Positions 34,003 through 42,740 of a stretch of 64,000 bases of DNA are shown here, piece after piece (the first letter of the stretch is position 1; the number at the start of each line of letters is the position of its first letter). This stretch comes from an uncultured Lachnospiraceae bacterium (GTDB lineage Bacteria; Bacillota; Clostridia; Lachnospirales; Lachnospiraceae). The notes beneath the pieces are model-generated. The model was not told the origin of the DNA and did not search any database. It saw only the letters and a list, made by a program, of their open reading frames with translations. The position numbers and the translations under genes are program-made. The stretch spans positions 1 to 64,000 of the forward strand of contig CAJUFL010000004.1 in NCBI GenBank assembly GCA_910585605.1. Reading direction: 5' to 3'.

Positions 34003-34875
34003 ATGCGGAGAATTATTATATCTATATTGATGGTATTTATGTTAGTAGGTTGTGATAGGATAGGTCAAAATATAACTAAAGTGGATGTACAAGTTCTTGA
34101 TAAACATACAGTAAGAAAAACGATAACATTTCCAGGGATAGTTCAATCTGCAAATGTTGATACAATTGTTATAACAGATATAGAGGATTGTCCTGTTAAA
34201 GATATAAATGTGCGAGTTGGTGATTTGGTTGAGGCTGGTGAAGTTATTTGTGTATTAGATACACAAGGAAGGAAATTAGCAGATAATCAAAGTAAAGAGA
34301 TTATTGCAACGCAGAGCGGTGTGATATCAAATATATTTGCTGTAAAAGGGTTATGTCCAAATGATGGAATGATATTATCTATAACTAATATGGATAAATT
34401 GTGTGCAGAAGTGTGGATAGGTGAGGAGGAGATTTATCAGATTCAAGAAGGACTGGTAGCAACAATATCTTCAGTTGGGGTAAATGAGATTGAGAGTTTT
34501 GGCAATATTGAAAATGTATCGCAGTTGAAGGAAGAGGAAGGATTTCGAACGATTGTTTCTTTAGAGAGGAATAATTTGTTTAAAATTGGAATGGACATAC
34601 AAGTTAAAATTGAAATTGATGTGTGGGAAAATGTATTGGCGATTGAAAAAACAGCATTGCAGAATGATGGGGACAGTTATTATGTGTTAGTTGCTAATAA
34701 ATTACAAGAAGAATTATATTTGTTAGAAAAAAGAGAGATATATTCATTATTAGAAGGGGATTCGCTTATTGCTATTGATTTAGGGGATGTAGAGCAGGGA
34801 GAATATGTGGTTACAGATGTAATAGAATGCCATGAAGATGATGAGGTGTTAATTAATATAACAAAGGATAAATGA
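34003..34875 (+). CDS. HlyD/MacA-like membrane fusion lipoprotein (adaptor 1)
   Basis: 290 aa. Signal peptide with lipobox MLVGC (Cys18). The biotinyl-lipoyl-like hairpin is recognisable: IEDCPVKDINVRVGDLVEAG with EVICVLD, then ATQSGVISNI and a beta-barrel region (ISSVGVNEIESFGNIENVSQ). No long coiled coil. Such adaptors link ABC exporters to the outside face in Gram-positives (compare YknX in B. subtilis). Stop overlaps the next gene's start by 4 bp. AT-rich codon use is unlike core genes. Only a weak ribosome site (AAAGGA) is seen. Confidence 0.8.
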   Translation: MRRIIISILMVFMLVGCDRIGQNITKVDVQVLDKHTVRKTITFPGIVQSANVDTIVITDIEDCPVKDINVRVGDLVEAGEVICVLDTQGRKLADNQSKEIIATQSGVISNIFAVKGLCPNDGMILSITNMDKLCAEVWIGEEEIYQIQEGLVATISSVGVNEIESFGNIENVSQLKEEEGFRTIVSLERNNLFKIGMDIQVKIEIDVWENVLAIEKTALQNDGDSYYVLVANKLQEELYLLEKREIYSLLEGDSLIAIDLGDVEQGEYVVTDVIECHEDDEVLINITKDK

Positions 34876-35831
34876 ACAGAATGAACAAAGGTATATTAAA
34901 AAAGATGGTGGTATTTTTATGCTGTATCCTATTTATTATCGTATTTTTTTTGGGGATTGATCAAGCAAAAGATGTATCACATGGGGAAATGCATATTTCT
35001 ACGTTTCAAGTAAGGCGGATGGATATTTATGATACAATAAATGTGATTGGGTGTGTTAATCCAGAGGAAAAACAAGCAGTAGTATTGCCCCAACGAGGAA
35101 TGATTATAGATAGAGTTGTTGTGAGGAAAGGTGATTATGTAGAAAAAGGTGATATAATATGTACTTTGAGTATAGAAAATATAACTAATAGAATTAATTT
35201 TTTAAATAATATAAAGAATTTAGATTATTCTAGGCAGCAATTAGATTTTATGGAGGAGTATACAGATTTAGGAGAGGAGCAAATAAAATTTGAACGAGAC
35301 AAATTAGTAAAATTAAAGGAAGCACCCTTTATTGTAGCAGATTCCGAGGGGATTATTTTGGATGTATATGTTGAGGAGGGTAAAACATCAGAAGATTTAT
35401 TAATTGCGGATATAGGAAAGGGTAAAATGATTACGGCATATGCATCAGATGATCAAGTGTTGGAAATTGAAACTGGCATGGAAACTAAAATATATACAGT
35501 GTCGCAAAAGGATTCTTTTATTGAAGGAAAAGTAAAAGATATTATTGCTTTGAAACAGGAAAGAGGATATGAGATTAATATTGAATCATATTCAGATGAA
35601 AATTTGTATCTTGGAGCAACAGTAGGAGTTCAGGTGATAAAAGAAATGAGAAAAAATATTTTGGCAGTTCCATATGATATGATAAGTTATGATGAAAAGG
35701 GAAGTTATGTTATGTATGAGGATGGTAATAAAGAATATATTAAACTAGGATTAAAGACAGATTATTATTTTGAAATTATTTCTAAGCGATTGAAGGAAAA
35801 TGATGTTATTTCAATGAAATTTAGTGATTAA
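34872..35831 (+). CDS. HlyD/MacA-like membrane fusion protein (adaptor 2)
   Basis: 319 aa. Uncleaved N-terminal helix (MVVFLCCILFIIVFFLGIDQ). Split lipoyl halves: RGMIIDRVVVRKGDYVEKGD with IICTLS, then a coiled coil near 100-150, and ADSEGIILDVYVEEGKTSED. A beta-barrel and membrane-proximal domain finish the protein (VIKEMRKNILAVPYDMISYD). It differs from adaptor 1 by having an anchor instead of a lipobox and a longer helical hairpin. Overlaps both neighbours by a few bases, so it is translationally coupled in the operon. Confidence 0.82.
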   Translation: MNRMNKGILKKMVVFLCCILFIIVFFLGIDQAKDVSHGEMHISTFQVRRMDIYDTINVIGCVNPEEKQAVVLPQRGMIIDRVVVRKGDYVEKGDIICTLSIENITNRINFLNNIKNLDYSRQQLDFMEEYTDLGEEQIKFERDKLVKLKEAPFIVADSEGIILDVYVEEGKTSEDLLIADIGKGKMITAYASDDQVLEIETGMETKIYTVSQKDSFIEGKVKDIIALKQERGYEINIESYSDENLYLGATVGVQVIKEMRKNILAVPYDMISYDEKGSYVMYEDGNKEYIKLGLKTDYYFEIISKRLKENDVISMKFSD

Positions 35832-37131
35832 GGTGGGAGAAATGCTAAAGGAGGTTATTTTTGATGCATTTACTGCTGTATGGTTGAATCGTAAAAGAGT
35901 AGTTTTATTAGTGCTTAGTGTATGCTTAAGTGTTTGGATGCTTATGGTAATTTTTTCTTTAAAATCGGCAGTAAAAGATATGGTGTATAATTTTTTGTCA
36001 GATAAATATGCAGTTACGCAAAATGTTACATGTAGAATTGATACTGATAATTCAATTATTAATCTATATGGATTAAGTAAAGTAGAGTTAGATATACTTG
36101 AAAGAAATTTATCAAAGTCGTGTAAAGGCATAGCTGTTAAATCTGATAACGAACTTGTAGGAACAGTATTAACAGGAGAAAGACAAAAAGTTACGATTAA
36201 TGGTGTAAGTGATGAATATTTTGAATGTATGAAAATGGAATTAATGGATGGTCGTTTTTTTAATGAGGAAGATTATACAGGAAATTATTCTAGTGTTGTG
36301 ATTTCAAATGTAGTGGCTCAGAATTGTTTTGATTCTATTGATGATGCAATAGGTTCAAAACTTATTTTTTTAGATGAGAGGGGTTTGCCAATTGAATTAC
36401 ATGTTATTGGAGTTTATAAAGATAAAGATGTTGATATTTCAGAAAAGAACATCTCACTATTAAATTATAATACGGTAATCTATTGTACCGATATCTTCCT
36501 TGATAATCAAGAAGAACGGCATGATGTCAAATATACCACATTTTATGTTTTACTTAATGATATTAGAGAAATTGAAAATATGGTAGATTATATGGAAAAG
36601 TTTCTTCAAAATAGATTTTTTGGTGATGATTATAATTTTAGAGTGTATGGAATGGATATGTATAAAGATATGTATGATATAATTGATATTATAACATTTA
36701 TATTTACAATAGTAATTGTGATAGTTTTTTTTGTATCGGGCATTAGTATTATGAATGTGATGCTAGTGAGTGTTCGAAGAAGAACAAGAGAGATAGGGAT
36801 TCAAAAGGCATTAGGTGAAAAGAATTTATGGATAAAGTTGCAATTTATATTAGAAGCAATATTTATCGGCATACTAGGGGAAGTATTGGGGGTTATGATG
36901 GGATTTGTTTCAATATTGATAATTTCACAATGTTGGAAAAAATACATACCTTTGTTTTTTACAGGCGAAGATTATAAATTTCTTGTGGAGCATATTAATT
37001 TTTTTCCTTCAATAAAGGTTGTTTTACTTTCTATGATATATTGTCTATGTACCAGTATAATTTTTGGAATAATACCAGCAGACAAAGCAGCAAAATTAAC
37101 AATAGTTGATGCAATAAGATTTAAAAATTAG
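35824..37131 (+). CDS. MacB/FtsX-like ABC transporter permease 1
   Basis: 435 aa. Helix near 20-40, then a large extracytoplasmic MacB_PCD-type domain (about 45-275: VTGERQ-like strands, LMDGRFFNEEDYTGNYSSVV, SKLIFLDERGLPIELHVIGV). Three C-terminal helices follow with the cytoplasmic coupling motif RRRTREIGIQKALGEKN near 320, a hallmark of the family. It needs a LolD/MacB-type ATPase, present at 41083. ATG candidates at 35824 (ATT?/in-frame start) and ATG 35842 (GTGGGAG upstream) both lie near; the exact start is uncertain. Confidence 0.85.
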   Translation: MIKVGEMLKEVIFDAFTAVWLNRKRVVLLVLSVCLSVWMLMVIFSLKSAVKDMVYNFLSDKYAVTQNVTCRIDTDNSIINLYGLSKVELDILERNLSKSCKGIAVKSDNELVGTVLTGERQKVTINGVSDEYFECMKMELMDGRFFNEEDYTGNYSSVVISNVVAQNCFDSIDDAIGSKLIFLDERGLPIELHVIGVYKDKDVDISEKNISLLNYNTVIYCTDIFLDNQEERHDVKYTTFYVLLNDIREIENMVDYMEKFLQNRFFGDDYNFRVYGMDMYKDMYDIIDIITFIFTIVIVIVFFVSGISIMNVMLVSVRRRTREIGIQKALGEKNLWIKLQFILEAIFIGILGEVLGVMMGFVSILIISQCWKKYIPLFFTGEDYKFLVEHINFFPSIKVVLLSMIYCLCTSIIFGIIPADKAAKLTIVDAIRFKN

Positions 37132-37144
37132 GATGTGAATTGAA

Positions 37145-38428
37145 TTGAAATTTGTAGATGCAATTTTAGAGGTTGCGGAAAGCTTAATGAGTGATAAAGT
37201 GAGGACAATATTATCAATTTTAGGAGTTATAATAAGTGTCAGCTCTATAACATCAATCCAAATCATAGGCAATGGTGCAGCACGAGCTGTTACTAATATA
37301 ATGAATGATAGTAACAATGATAATAAAATATATATAAATATTAAACCATCAGAAAATAATCTGGATATTGAATATGACGTTCTTGGGAAAAACATAATTC
37401 CTGAAAGTGCTTATTTTACAGATGAGTTGCTGTTAAAATTTGAAGAAATAATTTGTTGTGACATACAAAGGATATGTTCATATGATTACAAGGAAATTGA
37501 ATTAAAATGTAAAAACCAAATAGATTCTCCAATAAATGTAATAGTTGTGGGCTGTACGCGATCGTATTTAGATAATAATATTATTGAAGTAGAAAAAGGA
37601 CATATATTTGATGAAAAAGCAGAAGAAGGAAAATGCGTTGTAATTATTTCTGATCGTTTTTCCAATCTATATTTTGGAGATGAAAACCCCATCGGAAAAC
37701 AGATAATGTTATTAGATAATAATGAATATCTTTCTTTATATGTCATTGGGGTGTATTGTGAAGAAATACAAGATGATATAAAAAAAGAACTTGTAACGGA
37801 GATTTATGTTCCAATTAATTATCTAAGAAATCAGAATCAATTAATAGGATATTTAGCTGATGAAGCTGTTTATAAAGTAAAAGGGGTGTCTGATTTAGAA
37901 GCATTAAGAAAAAAAATATATGCTTTTTTTAAAGAAAATTATTGTAGTGATGATTGGGAAATAGAAGTGGAATTTGATGTGGATAAAAATATTCAAACTA
38001 ATAGAATTGTACAATATATAGTAAAAATAGTAACGATAATTGGATTTTTGGCATTTGTTATTGGTGGTTTATGCATAGTAAATATGATGCTAATTATAGT
38101 GGACGAAAAAACCCTTGAAATTGGTATAAAGAAGGCGGTTGGGGCGAGGAATAAAGATATTTATAAAGAATTATTAGTAGAATCATATGTTCTTGTTTTT
38201 TTGGGAGTATGTTCTGGTGTATTGGTGGGATGTTTTTTAGGATATATTATGACGGTAGTAATGTCTAATGTATATGCAGATTTGTTTGAAATAGAATATT
38301 TTTCTATTCCCTGGAGAATTCTTGGTATAGCAGTAATTTTAGCTATTGTTATAGGTATGTTTTCCACAATAGGTGCTGTTAATAAAGCAAAAAAAATGAC
38401 AGTTAGTTCAATACTGGGAACTGATTAG
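37145..38428 (+). CDS. MacB/FtsX-like ABC transporter permease 2
   Basis: 427 aa from TTG 37145. Same architecture as permease 1 but clearly divergent: DKVRTILSILGVIISVSSIT opening helix, periplasm-type domain (VGCTRSYLDNNIIEVEKGHI, VVIISDRFSNLYFGDENPIG), and coupling loop DEKTLEIGIKKAVGARNKDI. FtsX-type permeases act as dimers, so the two probably form a heterodimer energised by the single ATPase downstream. Gap of 13 bp from permease 1. No ATPase domain fused, unlike MacB itself. Confidence 0.85.
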   Translation: MKFVDAILEVAESLMSDKVRTILSILGVIISVSSITSIQIIGNGAARAVTNIMNDSNNDNKIYINIKPSENNLDIEYDVLGKNIIPESAYFTDELLLKFEEIICCDIQRICSYDYKEIELKCKNQIDSPINVIVVGCTRSYLDNNIIEVEKGHIFDEKAEEGKCVVIISDRFSNLYFGDENPIGKQIMLLDNNEYLSLYVIGVYCEEIQDDIKKELVTEIYVPINYLRNQNQLIGYLADEAVYKVKGVSDLEALRKKIYAFFKENYCSDDWEIEVEFDVDKNIQTNRIVQYIVKIVTIIGFLAFVIGGLCIVNMMLIIVDEKTLEIGIKKAVGARNKDIYKELLVESYVLVFLGVCSGVLVGCFLGYIMTVVMSNVYADLFEIEYFSIPWRILGIAVILAIVIGMFSTIGAVNKAKKMTVSSILGTD

Positions 38429-38534
38429 GAGAAATGTACAAATGGAATTGTGTATAATGACGATTGAAAATGGGGTGGCTGTGTGTTATATTTGGTTTGT
38501 AGTTATAAATTGTATACTGAAAGGAGAAGTATCT

Positions 38535-38780
38535 ATGAAAAAGATGGGTGAGGAAGAGTTAAGAACGGTTGATGGAGGTAAAGGTTGGTATTCAAGTTAT
38601 CGCTATTGCTGTAATTTGGCTGGTGGAAATTGTTGTAAGAAGTATAAAAACTCATCAAAGGGTTGGAAAAACGGAAAAGCAAAATTTACTTACTATACAG
38701 CTTATGATTATGCTGTAAAATACTATGGTTTATCTAATTGCTACTATTCTTGTCATGCAAAAGATGTAGCTAATTATTAA
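38535..38780 (+). CDS. Double-glycine leader bacteriocin-like precursor peptide
   Basis: 81 aa from ATG 38535, chosen because AAGGAGAAG lies 6 bases upstream; the longer in-frame start at 38442 lacks a site. The 15-residue leader MKKMGEEELRTVDGG fits the double-glycine pattern (E-E-L-x-x-V-x-GG) cut by C39 peptidases. The predicted 66-residue core begins KGWYSSYRYCCN and has six cysteines (YCC, NCCKK and NCYYSC), about ten Lys, and many Tyr/Gly, so it is strongly cationic and aromatic. Closest category is a class II-type unmodified, possibly disulfide-bonded bacteriocin. I do not recognise the family. A terminator follows, then the processing exporter. Confidence 0.75.
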   Translation: MKKMGEEELRTVDGGKGWYSSYRYCCNLAGGNCCKKYKNSSKGWKNGKAKFTYYTAYDYAVKYYGLSNCYYSCHAKDVANY

Positions 38781-38793
38781 TTAAAAAAGGAAT

Positions 38794-38830
38794 AAGGGGC
38801 TGACATGAATGTGTGCAGCCCCTTTTGTTT
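38794..38830 (+). terminator. Terminator between precursor peptide and exporter gene
   Basis: AAGGGGCTG (38794-38802) and CAGCCCCTT (38816-38824) with T-rich tail. Partial read-through would give more peptide message than exporter message, a common layout for peptide operons. Confidence 0.85.
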
Positions 38831-38872
38831 TGTAAACATCTGTTTTAGATGAGAAATATATAAGGGGAGAAA

Positions 38873-41071
38873 ATGAGATATCCACATATAAGACAACATG
38901 ATCAAAAGGATTGCGGAGCTGCTTGCGTGGCAATGATTGCTGCTTTTTATGGTTTGAAGATGCCATTAGGTAAGTATAGGGAATTGATTAAAACAGATAG
39001 TGCGGGATCTACAATATATGGAATAATAGAAGGGGTTAAAAAAATAGGGCTGCTGGCTACGGGACTAAAGGGATCATATGAGGAATTATTGCAGGAATAT
39101 AAAGAAGGAGATTTAAAGTTACCATTTATTGCTCATATTATGAAAGGTGATGGAGAACCACATTTTGTCGTAATATATGAAATACGAGATCAATACATTA
39201 AAATAGGAGATCCGGCAATTGATATAATAAAATTGCCAGTTGAACAATTTTTAAAAAGCTGGACAGGATATATTGTTGCATTTAAGTTGACGAAAGATTT
39301 TCGCAAAGCAAATCTGAAAACAGCTTCAATGGATAGATATGTTGATGTCATAAAAAGGCAAAAACGTTTTTTGGGATTAATAGTAATTCTATCTATAATA
39401 ATTGCAGGAATTAGTATGTTTGGGACAGCATTATTTGAATATATTGTAGATGGGCTTTATAATATTCCGAATCAGGATGGTGGAGATATAAATAATAGTG
39501 GAATGTTAAGTTTGTTTTTTGATAAAATCCCACCACTGAATATAATGTGTATTAGTGTGATTTTGTTATATATATTTCAAATGATAATACAGCATATTAG
39601 GAACGTTATTTCAATCAATGTCTCAAAAAAAATAGATTTTCCAATTATTTTTAGTTATTATACTAAATTAACAAGATTGCCAATTTCTTTTTTTTCAGGA
39701 AGGAAAACAGGAGATTTATTAACAAGATTTAATGATGCTTCGAGAGTGTGTCAGATAATTGTTAATATGATATTTACAGTCATAATTGATGGGCTGCTGG
39801 TGATTTTTTATACAATATTTATGTTATCAATTAATCCTACGCTATTTGTAATAACATTTATTATTCTGTTGCTGTATGCATTAGTAATTTTTATTTTCAA
39901 GAAACCGATACGTAATATTGAAATGTCGGTTATGGAAAAGAATGCTAATGTGAGTTCCTATTTAAAAGAAAGCATACAAGGTATGGAAACTATAAAATCA
40001 TATGGTATTGAAAAAAGTGTTAGAGAAAAAACATTTTCGTTAGTGCAGGATTATATAAATTGTAGTTGTAAGTCTGGTATAATGGACTCTATGCAGGAAA
40101 GTATAGTTGATTGCATTGCTTCTGTTGGAATTGTAATATTATTATGGACGGGTGTATCGTTATGCACTAAAGGAGTGTTGACTATAGGTGTATTAATGTC
40201 ATTTTATGCAATTATGGGATGTTTCTTAACGCCTATGCAAAACTTAATTGGTTTGCAAAGTGATATACAAAGCGCATTAGTTGCGGCAGAACGTTTAAAT
40301 GATATTATGGAGTTACAGGTAGAGGATGCTGAAATAAAAGAAGAAAAGAAATTTGTGTCAGATGATATATATATTGATAATATTACATTTCGATATGGTG
40401 CTAGAAATACAATATTAGAAAATTGTACATTAAAGATAGCTAAAAATACTTGTGTTGCTTTAATTGGTGAAAGCGGATGTGGAAAAAGTACATTGGCAAA
40501 ATTATTAATAGGATTTTATGAACCAGAGGCAGGAAGTATTTGTATTGGTCAACAGGATATTTCTACCATATCAAGAAAACAATTAAGAGAACGGATTACA
40601 TATATTTCTCAAGAAACATTTTTATTTTCTGATTCAATACGCAGTAATTTATTTTCTGATGATAATATTACGGAGATAGAATTAAATAGAATATGCGATG
40701 AGAAGGTCTTTCTTAAAGATTTACCGAATGGATTAGATACAGTAGTAGAAGAGAATGGGATTAATTTATCTGGAGGACAGAAGCAGAGAATTGCTTTTTT
40801 GAGAGCAGTATTGCGTAATACAGAGATATTAATATTAGATGAAACAACTAGTAATATGGATGCAATTACAGAAAAAACAATGAAGGATATTATTAAAAAA
40901 TTTAGTAAGGACATGACTATAATTATTATTGCACATCGGTTGACCTCCATTGTTGATTGCGATAGAATATACTTTATGGGAAACGGAAAAATTAAAGCAG
41001 AAGGAACACATGAAGAGTTGTTAGAAGATTGTATCGAATATAAAAAATTGTGGGATGCATATATAAAATAG
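38873..41071 (+). CDS. Peptidase-containing ABC exporter (C39 bacteriocin transporter, PCAT)
   Basis: 732 aa. N-terminal C39 peptidase: QHDQKDCGAAC with catalytic Cys14, PHFVV with His97 and IGDPA with Asp113. Six-helix exporter domain about 160-450 (LGLIVILSIIIAGISMFGTA onward). ATPase with Walker A LIGESGCGKST near 531-541, signature LSGGQKQRIAF near 632 and Walker B ILILDETTSNMDA. These proteins cleave after GG and export the mature peptide. Its place directly after the GG-leader peptide identifies the substrate. Ribosome site AAGGGGAGA precedes ATG 38873. Confidence 0.95.
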   Translation: MRYPHIRQHDQKDCGAACVAMIAAFYGLKMPLGKYRELIKTDSAGSTIYGIIEGVKKIGLLATGLKGSYEELLQEYKEGDLKLPFIAHIMKGDGEPHFVVIYEIRDQYIKIGDPAIDIIKLPVEQFLKSWTGYIVAFKLTKDFRKANLKTASMDRYVDVIKRQKRFLGLIVILSIIIAGISMFGTALFEYIVDGLYNIPNQDGGDINNSGMLSLFFDKIPPLNIMCISVILLYIFQMIIQHIRNVISINVSKKIDFPIIFSYYTKLTRLPISFFSGRKTGDLLTRFNDASRVCQIIVNMIFTVIIDGLLVIFYTIFMLSINPTLFVITFIILLLYALVIFIFKKPIRNIEMSVMEKNANVSSYLKESIQGMETIKSYGIEKSVREKTFSLVQDYINCSCKSGIMDSMQESIVDCIASVGIVILLWTGVSLCTKGVLTIGVLMSFYAIMGCFLTPMQNLIGLQSDIQSALVAAERLNDIMELQVEDAEIKEEKKFVSDDIYIDNITFRYGARNTILENCTLKIAKNTCVALIGESGCGKSTLAKLLIGFYEPEAGSICIGQQDISTISRKQLRERITYISQETFLFSDSIRSNLFSDDNITEIELNRICDEKVFLKDLPNGLDTVVEENGINLSGGQKQRIAFLRAVLRNTEILILDETTSNMDAITEKTMKDIIKKFSKDMTIIIIAHRLTSIVDCDRIYFMGNGKIKAEGTHEELLEDCIEYKKLWDAYIK

Positions 41072-41082
41072 GTGAGATTATT

Positions 41083-41772
41083 ATGAATAACAAACCGATT
41101 ATACATATGAAAGGAATTGAAAAAAAGTATTTTTATGGGATGCCAAATGAAATAAAAGTTTTGAATGATATTCATCTAGATATTCAACAGGGGGAATTGG
41201 TGTCAGTAGTTGGAGAATCAGGTTCTGGGAAAAGTACACTGATGAATATTATGGGATTACTGGATAATTTTACAGCAGGAGAATATATTATTGATAATAT
41301 AAATGTCAAAGGATTAAATGATAATCAGTTGAGTGAAATTAGAAATAAAAAAATCGGATTTATATTTCAGAATTTTAATTTGATTCCACGCTTGTCAGCT
41401 GCAAAAAATGTGGAACTTCCGATGAAATATTCTGGGATTAAAAGGAGGGAATATAGGGAGAGAGCATTAGAGATACTTGATATAGTTGGAATGGCATCCA
41501 GAGTAAACCATCGTCCCAATCAATTATCAGGAGGGCAGAACCAAAGGGTTGCTATTGCAAGGGCTTTGGCAAACGATCCGGCTATTATTTTAGCAGATGA
41601 ACCAACGGGAGCATTGGATTCAGAGACTAGTCGTATCATTATGGATATTTTTCATAAATTAAATGAGAGAGGAAAAACAATAGTTATCATTACACACAGC
41701 CAAGATATAGCTAGTGAAACAAATCGCATCATAAAAATAAAAGATGGGAGATTAAAAACAGAGTGTATATAA
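41083..41772 (+). CDS. LolD/MacB-type ABC transporter ATPase
   Basis: 229 aa from ATG 41083 (AGGTGAG upstream) rather than ATG 41050, which overlaps the exporter's end. Walker A VVGESGSGKSTLMNIMGLLD, signature LSGGQNQRVAIARALANDPA, Walker B IILADEPTGALDSETS. The 'DEPTGALDS' form is that of ATPases pairing with FtsX-type permeases. It should energise the two permeases at 35824 and 37145, although it is separated from them by the peptide and exporter genes; all lie on one strand. Confidence 0.92.
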   Translation: MNNKPIIHMKGIEKKYFYGMPNEIKVLNDIHLDIQQGELVSVVGESGSGKSTLMNIMGLLDNFTAGEYIIDNINVKGLNDNQLSEIRNKKIGFIFQNFNLIPRLSAAKNVELPMKYSGIKRREYRERALEILDIVGMASRVNHRPNQLSGGQNQRVAIARALANDPAIILADEPTGALDSETSRIIMDIFHKLNERGKTIVIITHSQDIASETNRIIKIKDGRLKTECI

Positions 41773-41816
41773 TGTTTTAATTATGCAAATTATTATTTAT
41801 GGAGGAAGAGAATTTT

Positions 41817-42290
41817 ATGACGAAGAAAATTATTATTGGAGTTGTTGTTATTTTTATTGTTTTGGTTATAGGAGTTCCTTATGCTCAAAATAAAAAAGTA
41901 GAGGAAGTGACAACTGCTGATATGGATTTTGAATTACTTGAGGAGGGGAGCAATAACTACCAAATTTGTGGATTGTGGGATGATGATAATAAAGATAAGT
42001 ACCAATATATAGTAATTAAGCCGCAATATGTTATGGATGTTTATGGTATTGCACAAATAACAGAAATTGGAGAAGGAGCATTTGAAAATCATAGTAAAAT
42101 AGAAACAATACATATTCCATCCTGTGTGACAGTAATACGGAAAAATGCTTTTTTAGGCTGTGCAAATTTAAAAAAAATCACCTTTGGTGGTACTGAGGAA
42201 CAGTGGAAGAAAATAATAATTGAAGGTGGCAACGAGACTTTAGATGCGATAAGTATAGAATATCAGGTGGCAACACCAAATGTTAATTAA
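41817..42290 (+). CDS. Membrane-anchored protein with BspA-type leucine-rich repeats
   Basis: 157 aa from ATG 41817 (GGAGGAAG upstream; ATG 41799 overlaps this site). N-terminal helix KKIIIGVVVIFIVLVIGVPY, spacer, then LRR_5 units: ITEIGEGAFENHSKIETIHI and VTVIRKNAFLGCANLKKITF, ending with a GGTEEQWKKI motif typical of the last repeat. BspA-like repeats mediate surface binding. As last gene of the peptide island it may be an accessory or immunity factor; this is not a usual bacteriocin partner. Confidence 0.75.
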   Translation: MTKKIIIGVVVIFIVLVIGVPYAQNKKVEEVTTADMDFELLEEGSNNYQICGLWDDDNKDKYQYIVIKPQYVMDVYGIAQITEIGEGAFENHSKIETIHIPSCVTVIRKNAFLGCANLKKITFGGTEEQWKKIIIEGGNETLDAISIEYQVATPNVN

Positions 42291-42740
42291 AGATAGGGTG
42301 GTTGTGGAGGATATATTATATAATGCTATAGGTGGTGTCAAACGGATTATGAAAAAATCGAACCCCTTTCCTTGACTGGGTTCCCAACGTAAAATTTTGG
42401 TCGCCTAAGCCAAAGAAAGGGGAGGTGAAGGCTTATAACCTCTGAAACCCTTGAATTTACTATATATAAAATAAACTATATAGATAATTAAAAATTATAT
42501 AATTATATTATATATTTATTAATTTTGTCTGGCAGCAGTAGTACTTAAAAGTATTTGGATAAGGATTATTCAATATATTCAACAGAAAAATTTGGTTTTT
42601 TGTGTATATATTTATATTCGATAATTGTGCGATGCTTAAAAAGGAATCAAAATAATCGCTTTATTGACAGCAGGATAGTTTTATGGAATAATGAACGCAT
42701 AAGTGCTTGTGTAAGCAAATAGACAAAAAGGATAGTGCAA
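42291..42740. other. Intergenic region at the right edge of the AT-rich island
   Basis: About 450 bp with no credible gene. A less AT-rich patch (42340-42460) holds two tandem hairpins (42363-42422 and 42422-42442). The remainder is very AT-rich. This may mark a former insertion boundary. Confidence 0.5.
42363..42442. repeat. Two adjacent hairpins of unknown role
   Basis: CCCCTTTCcTTG pairs with CAAaGAAAGGGG (42363-42374 / 42411-42422), followed by GAGGT...ACCTC (42422-42442). No T-run. It is more GC-rich than surrounding DNA, so it could be a small RNA element or a mobile-element end. Confidence 0.55.

Noticed and set aside
38535..41071. Lanthipeptide or sactipeptide cluster
   Set aside because: No LanB/C/M, radical-SAM or YcaO enzyme is encoded in 33-43 kb.
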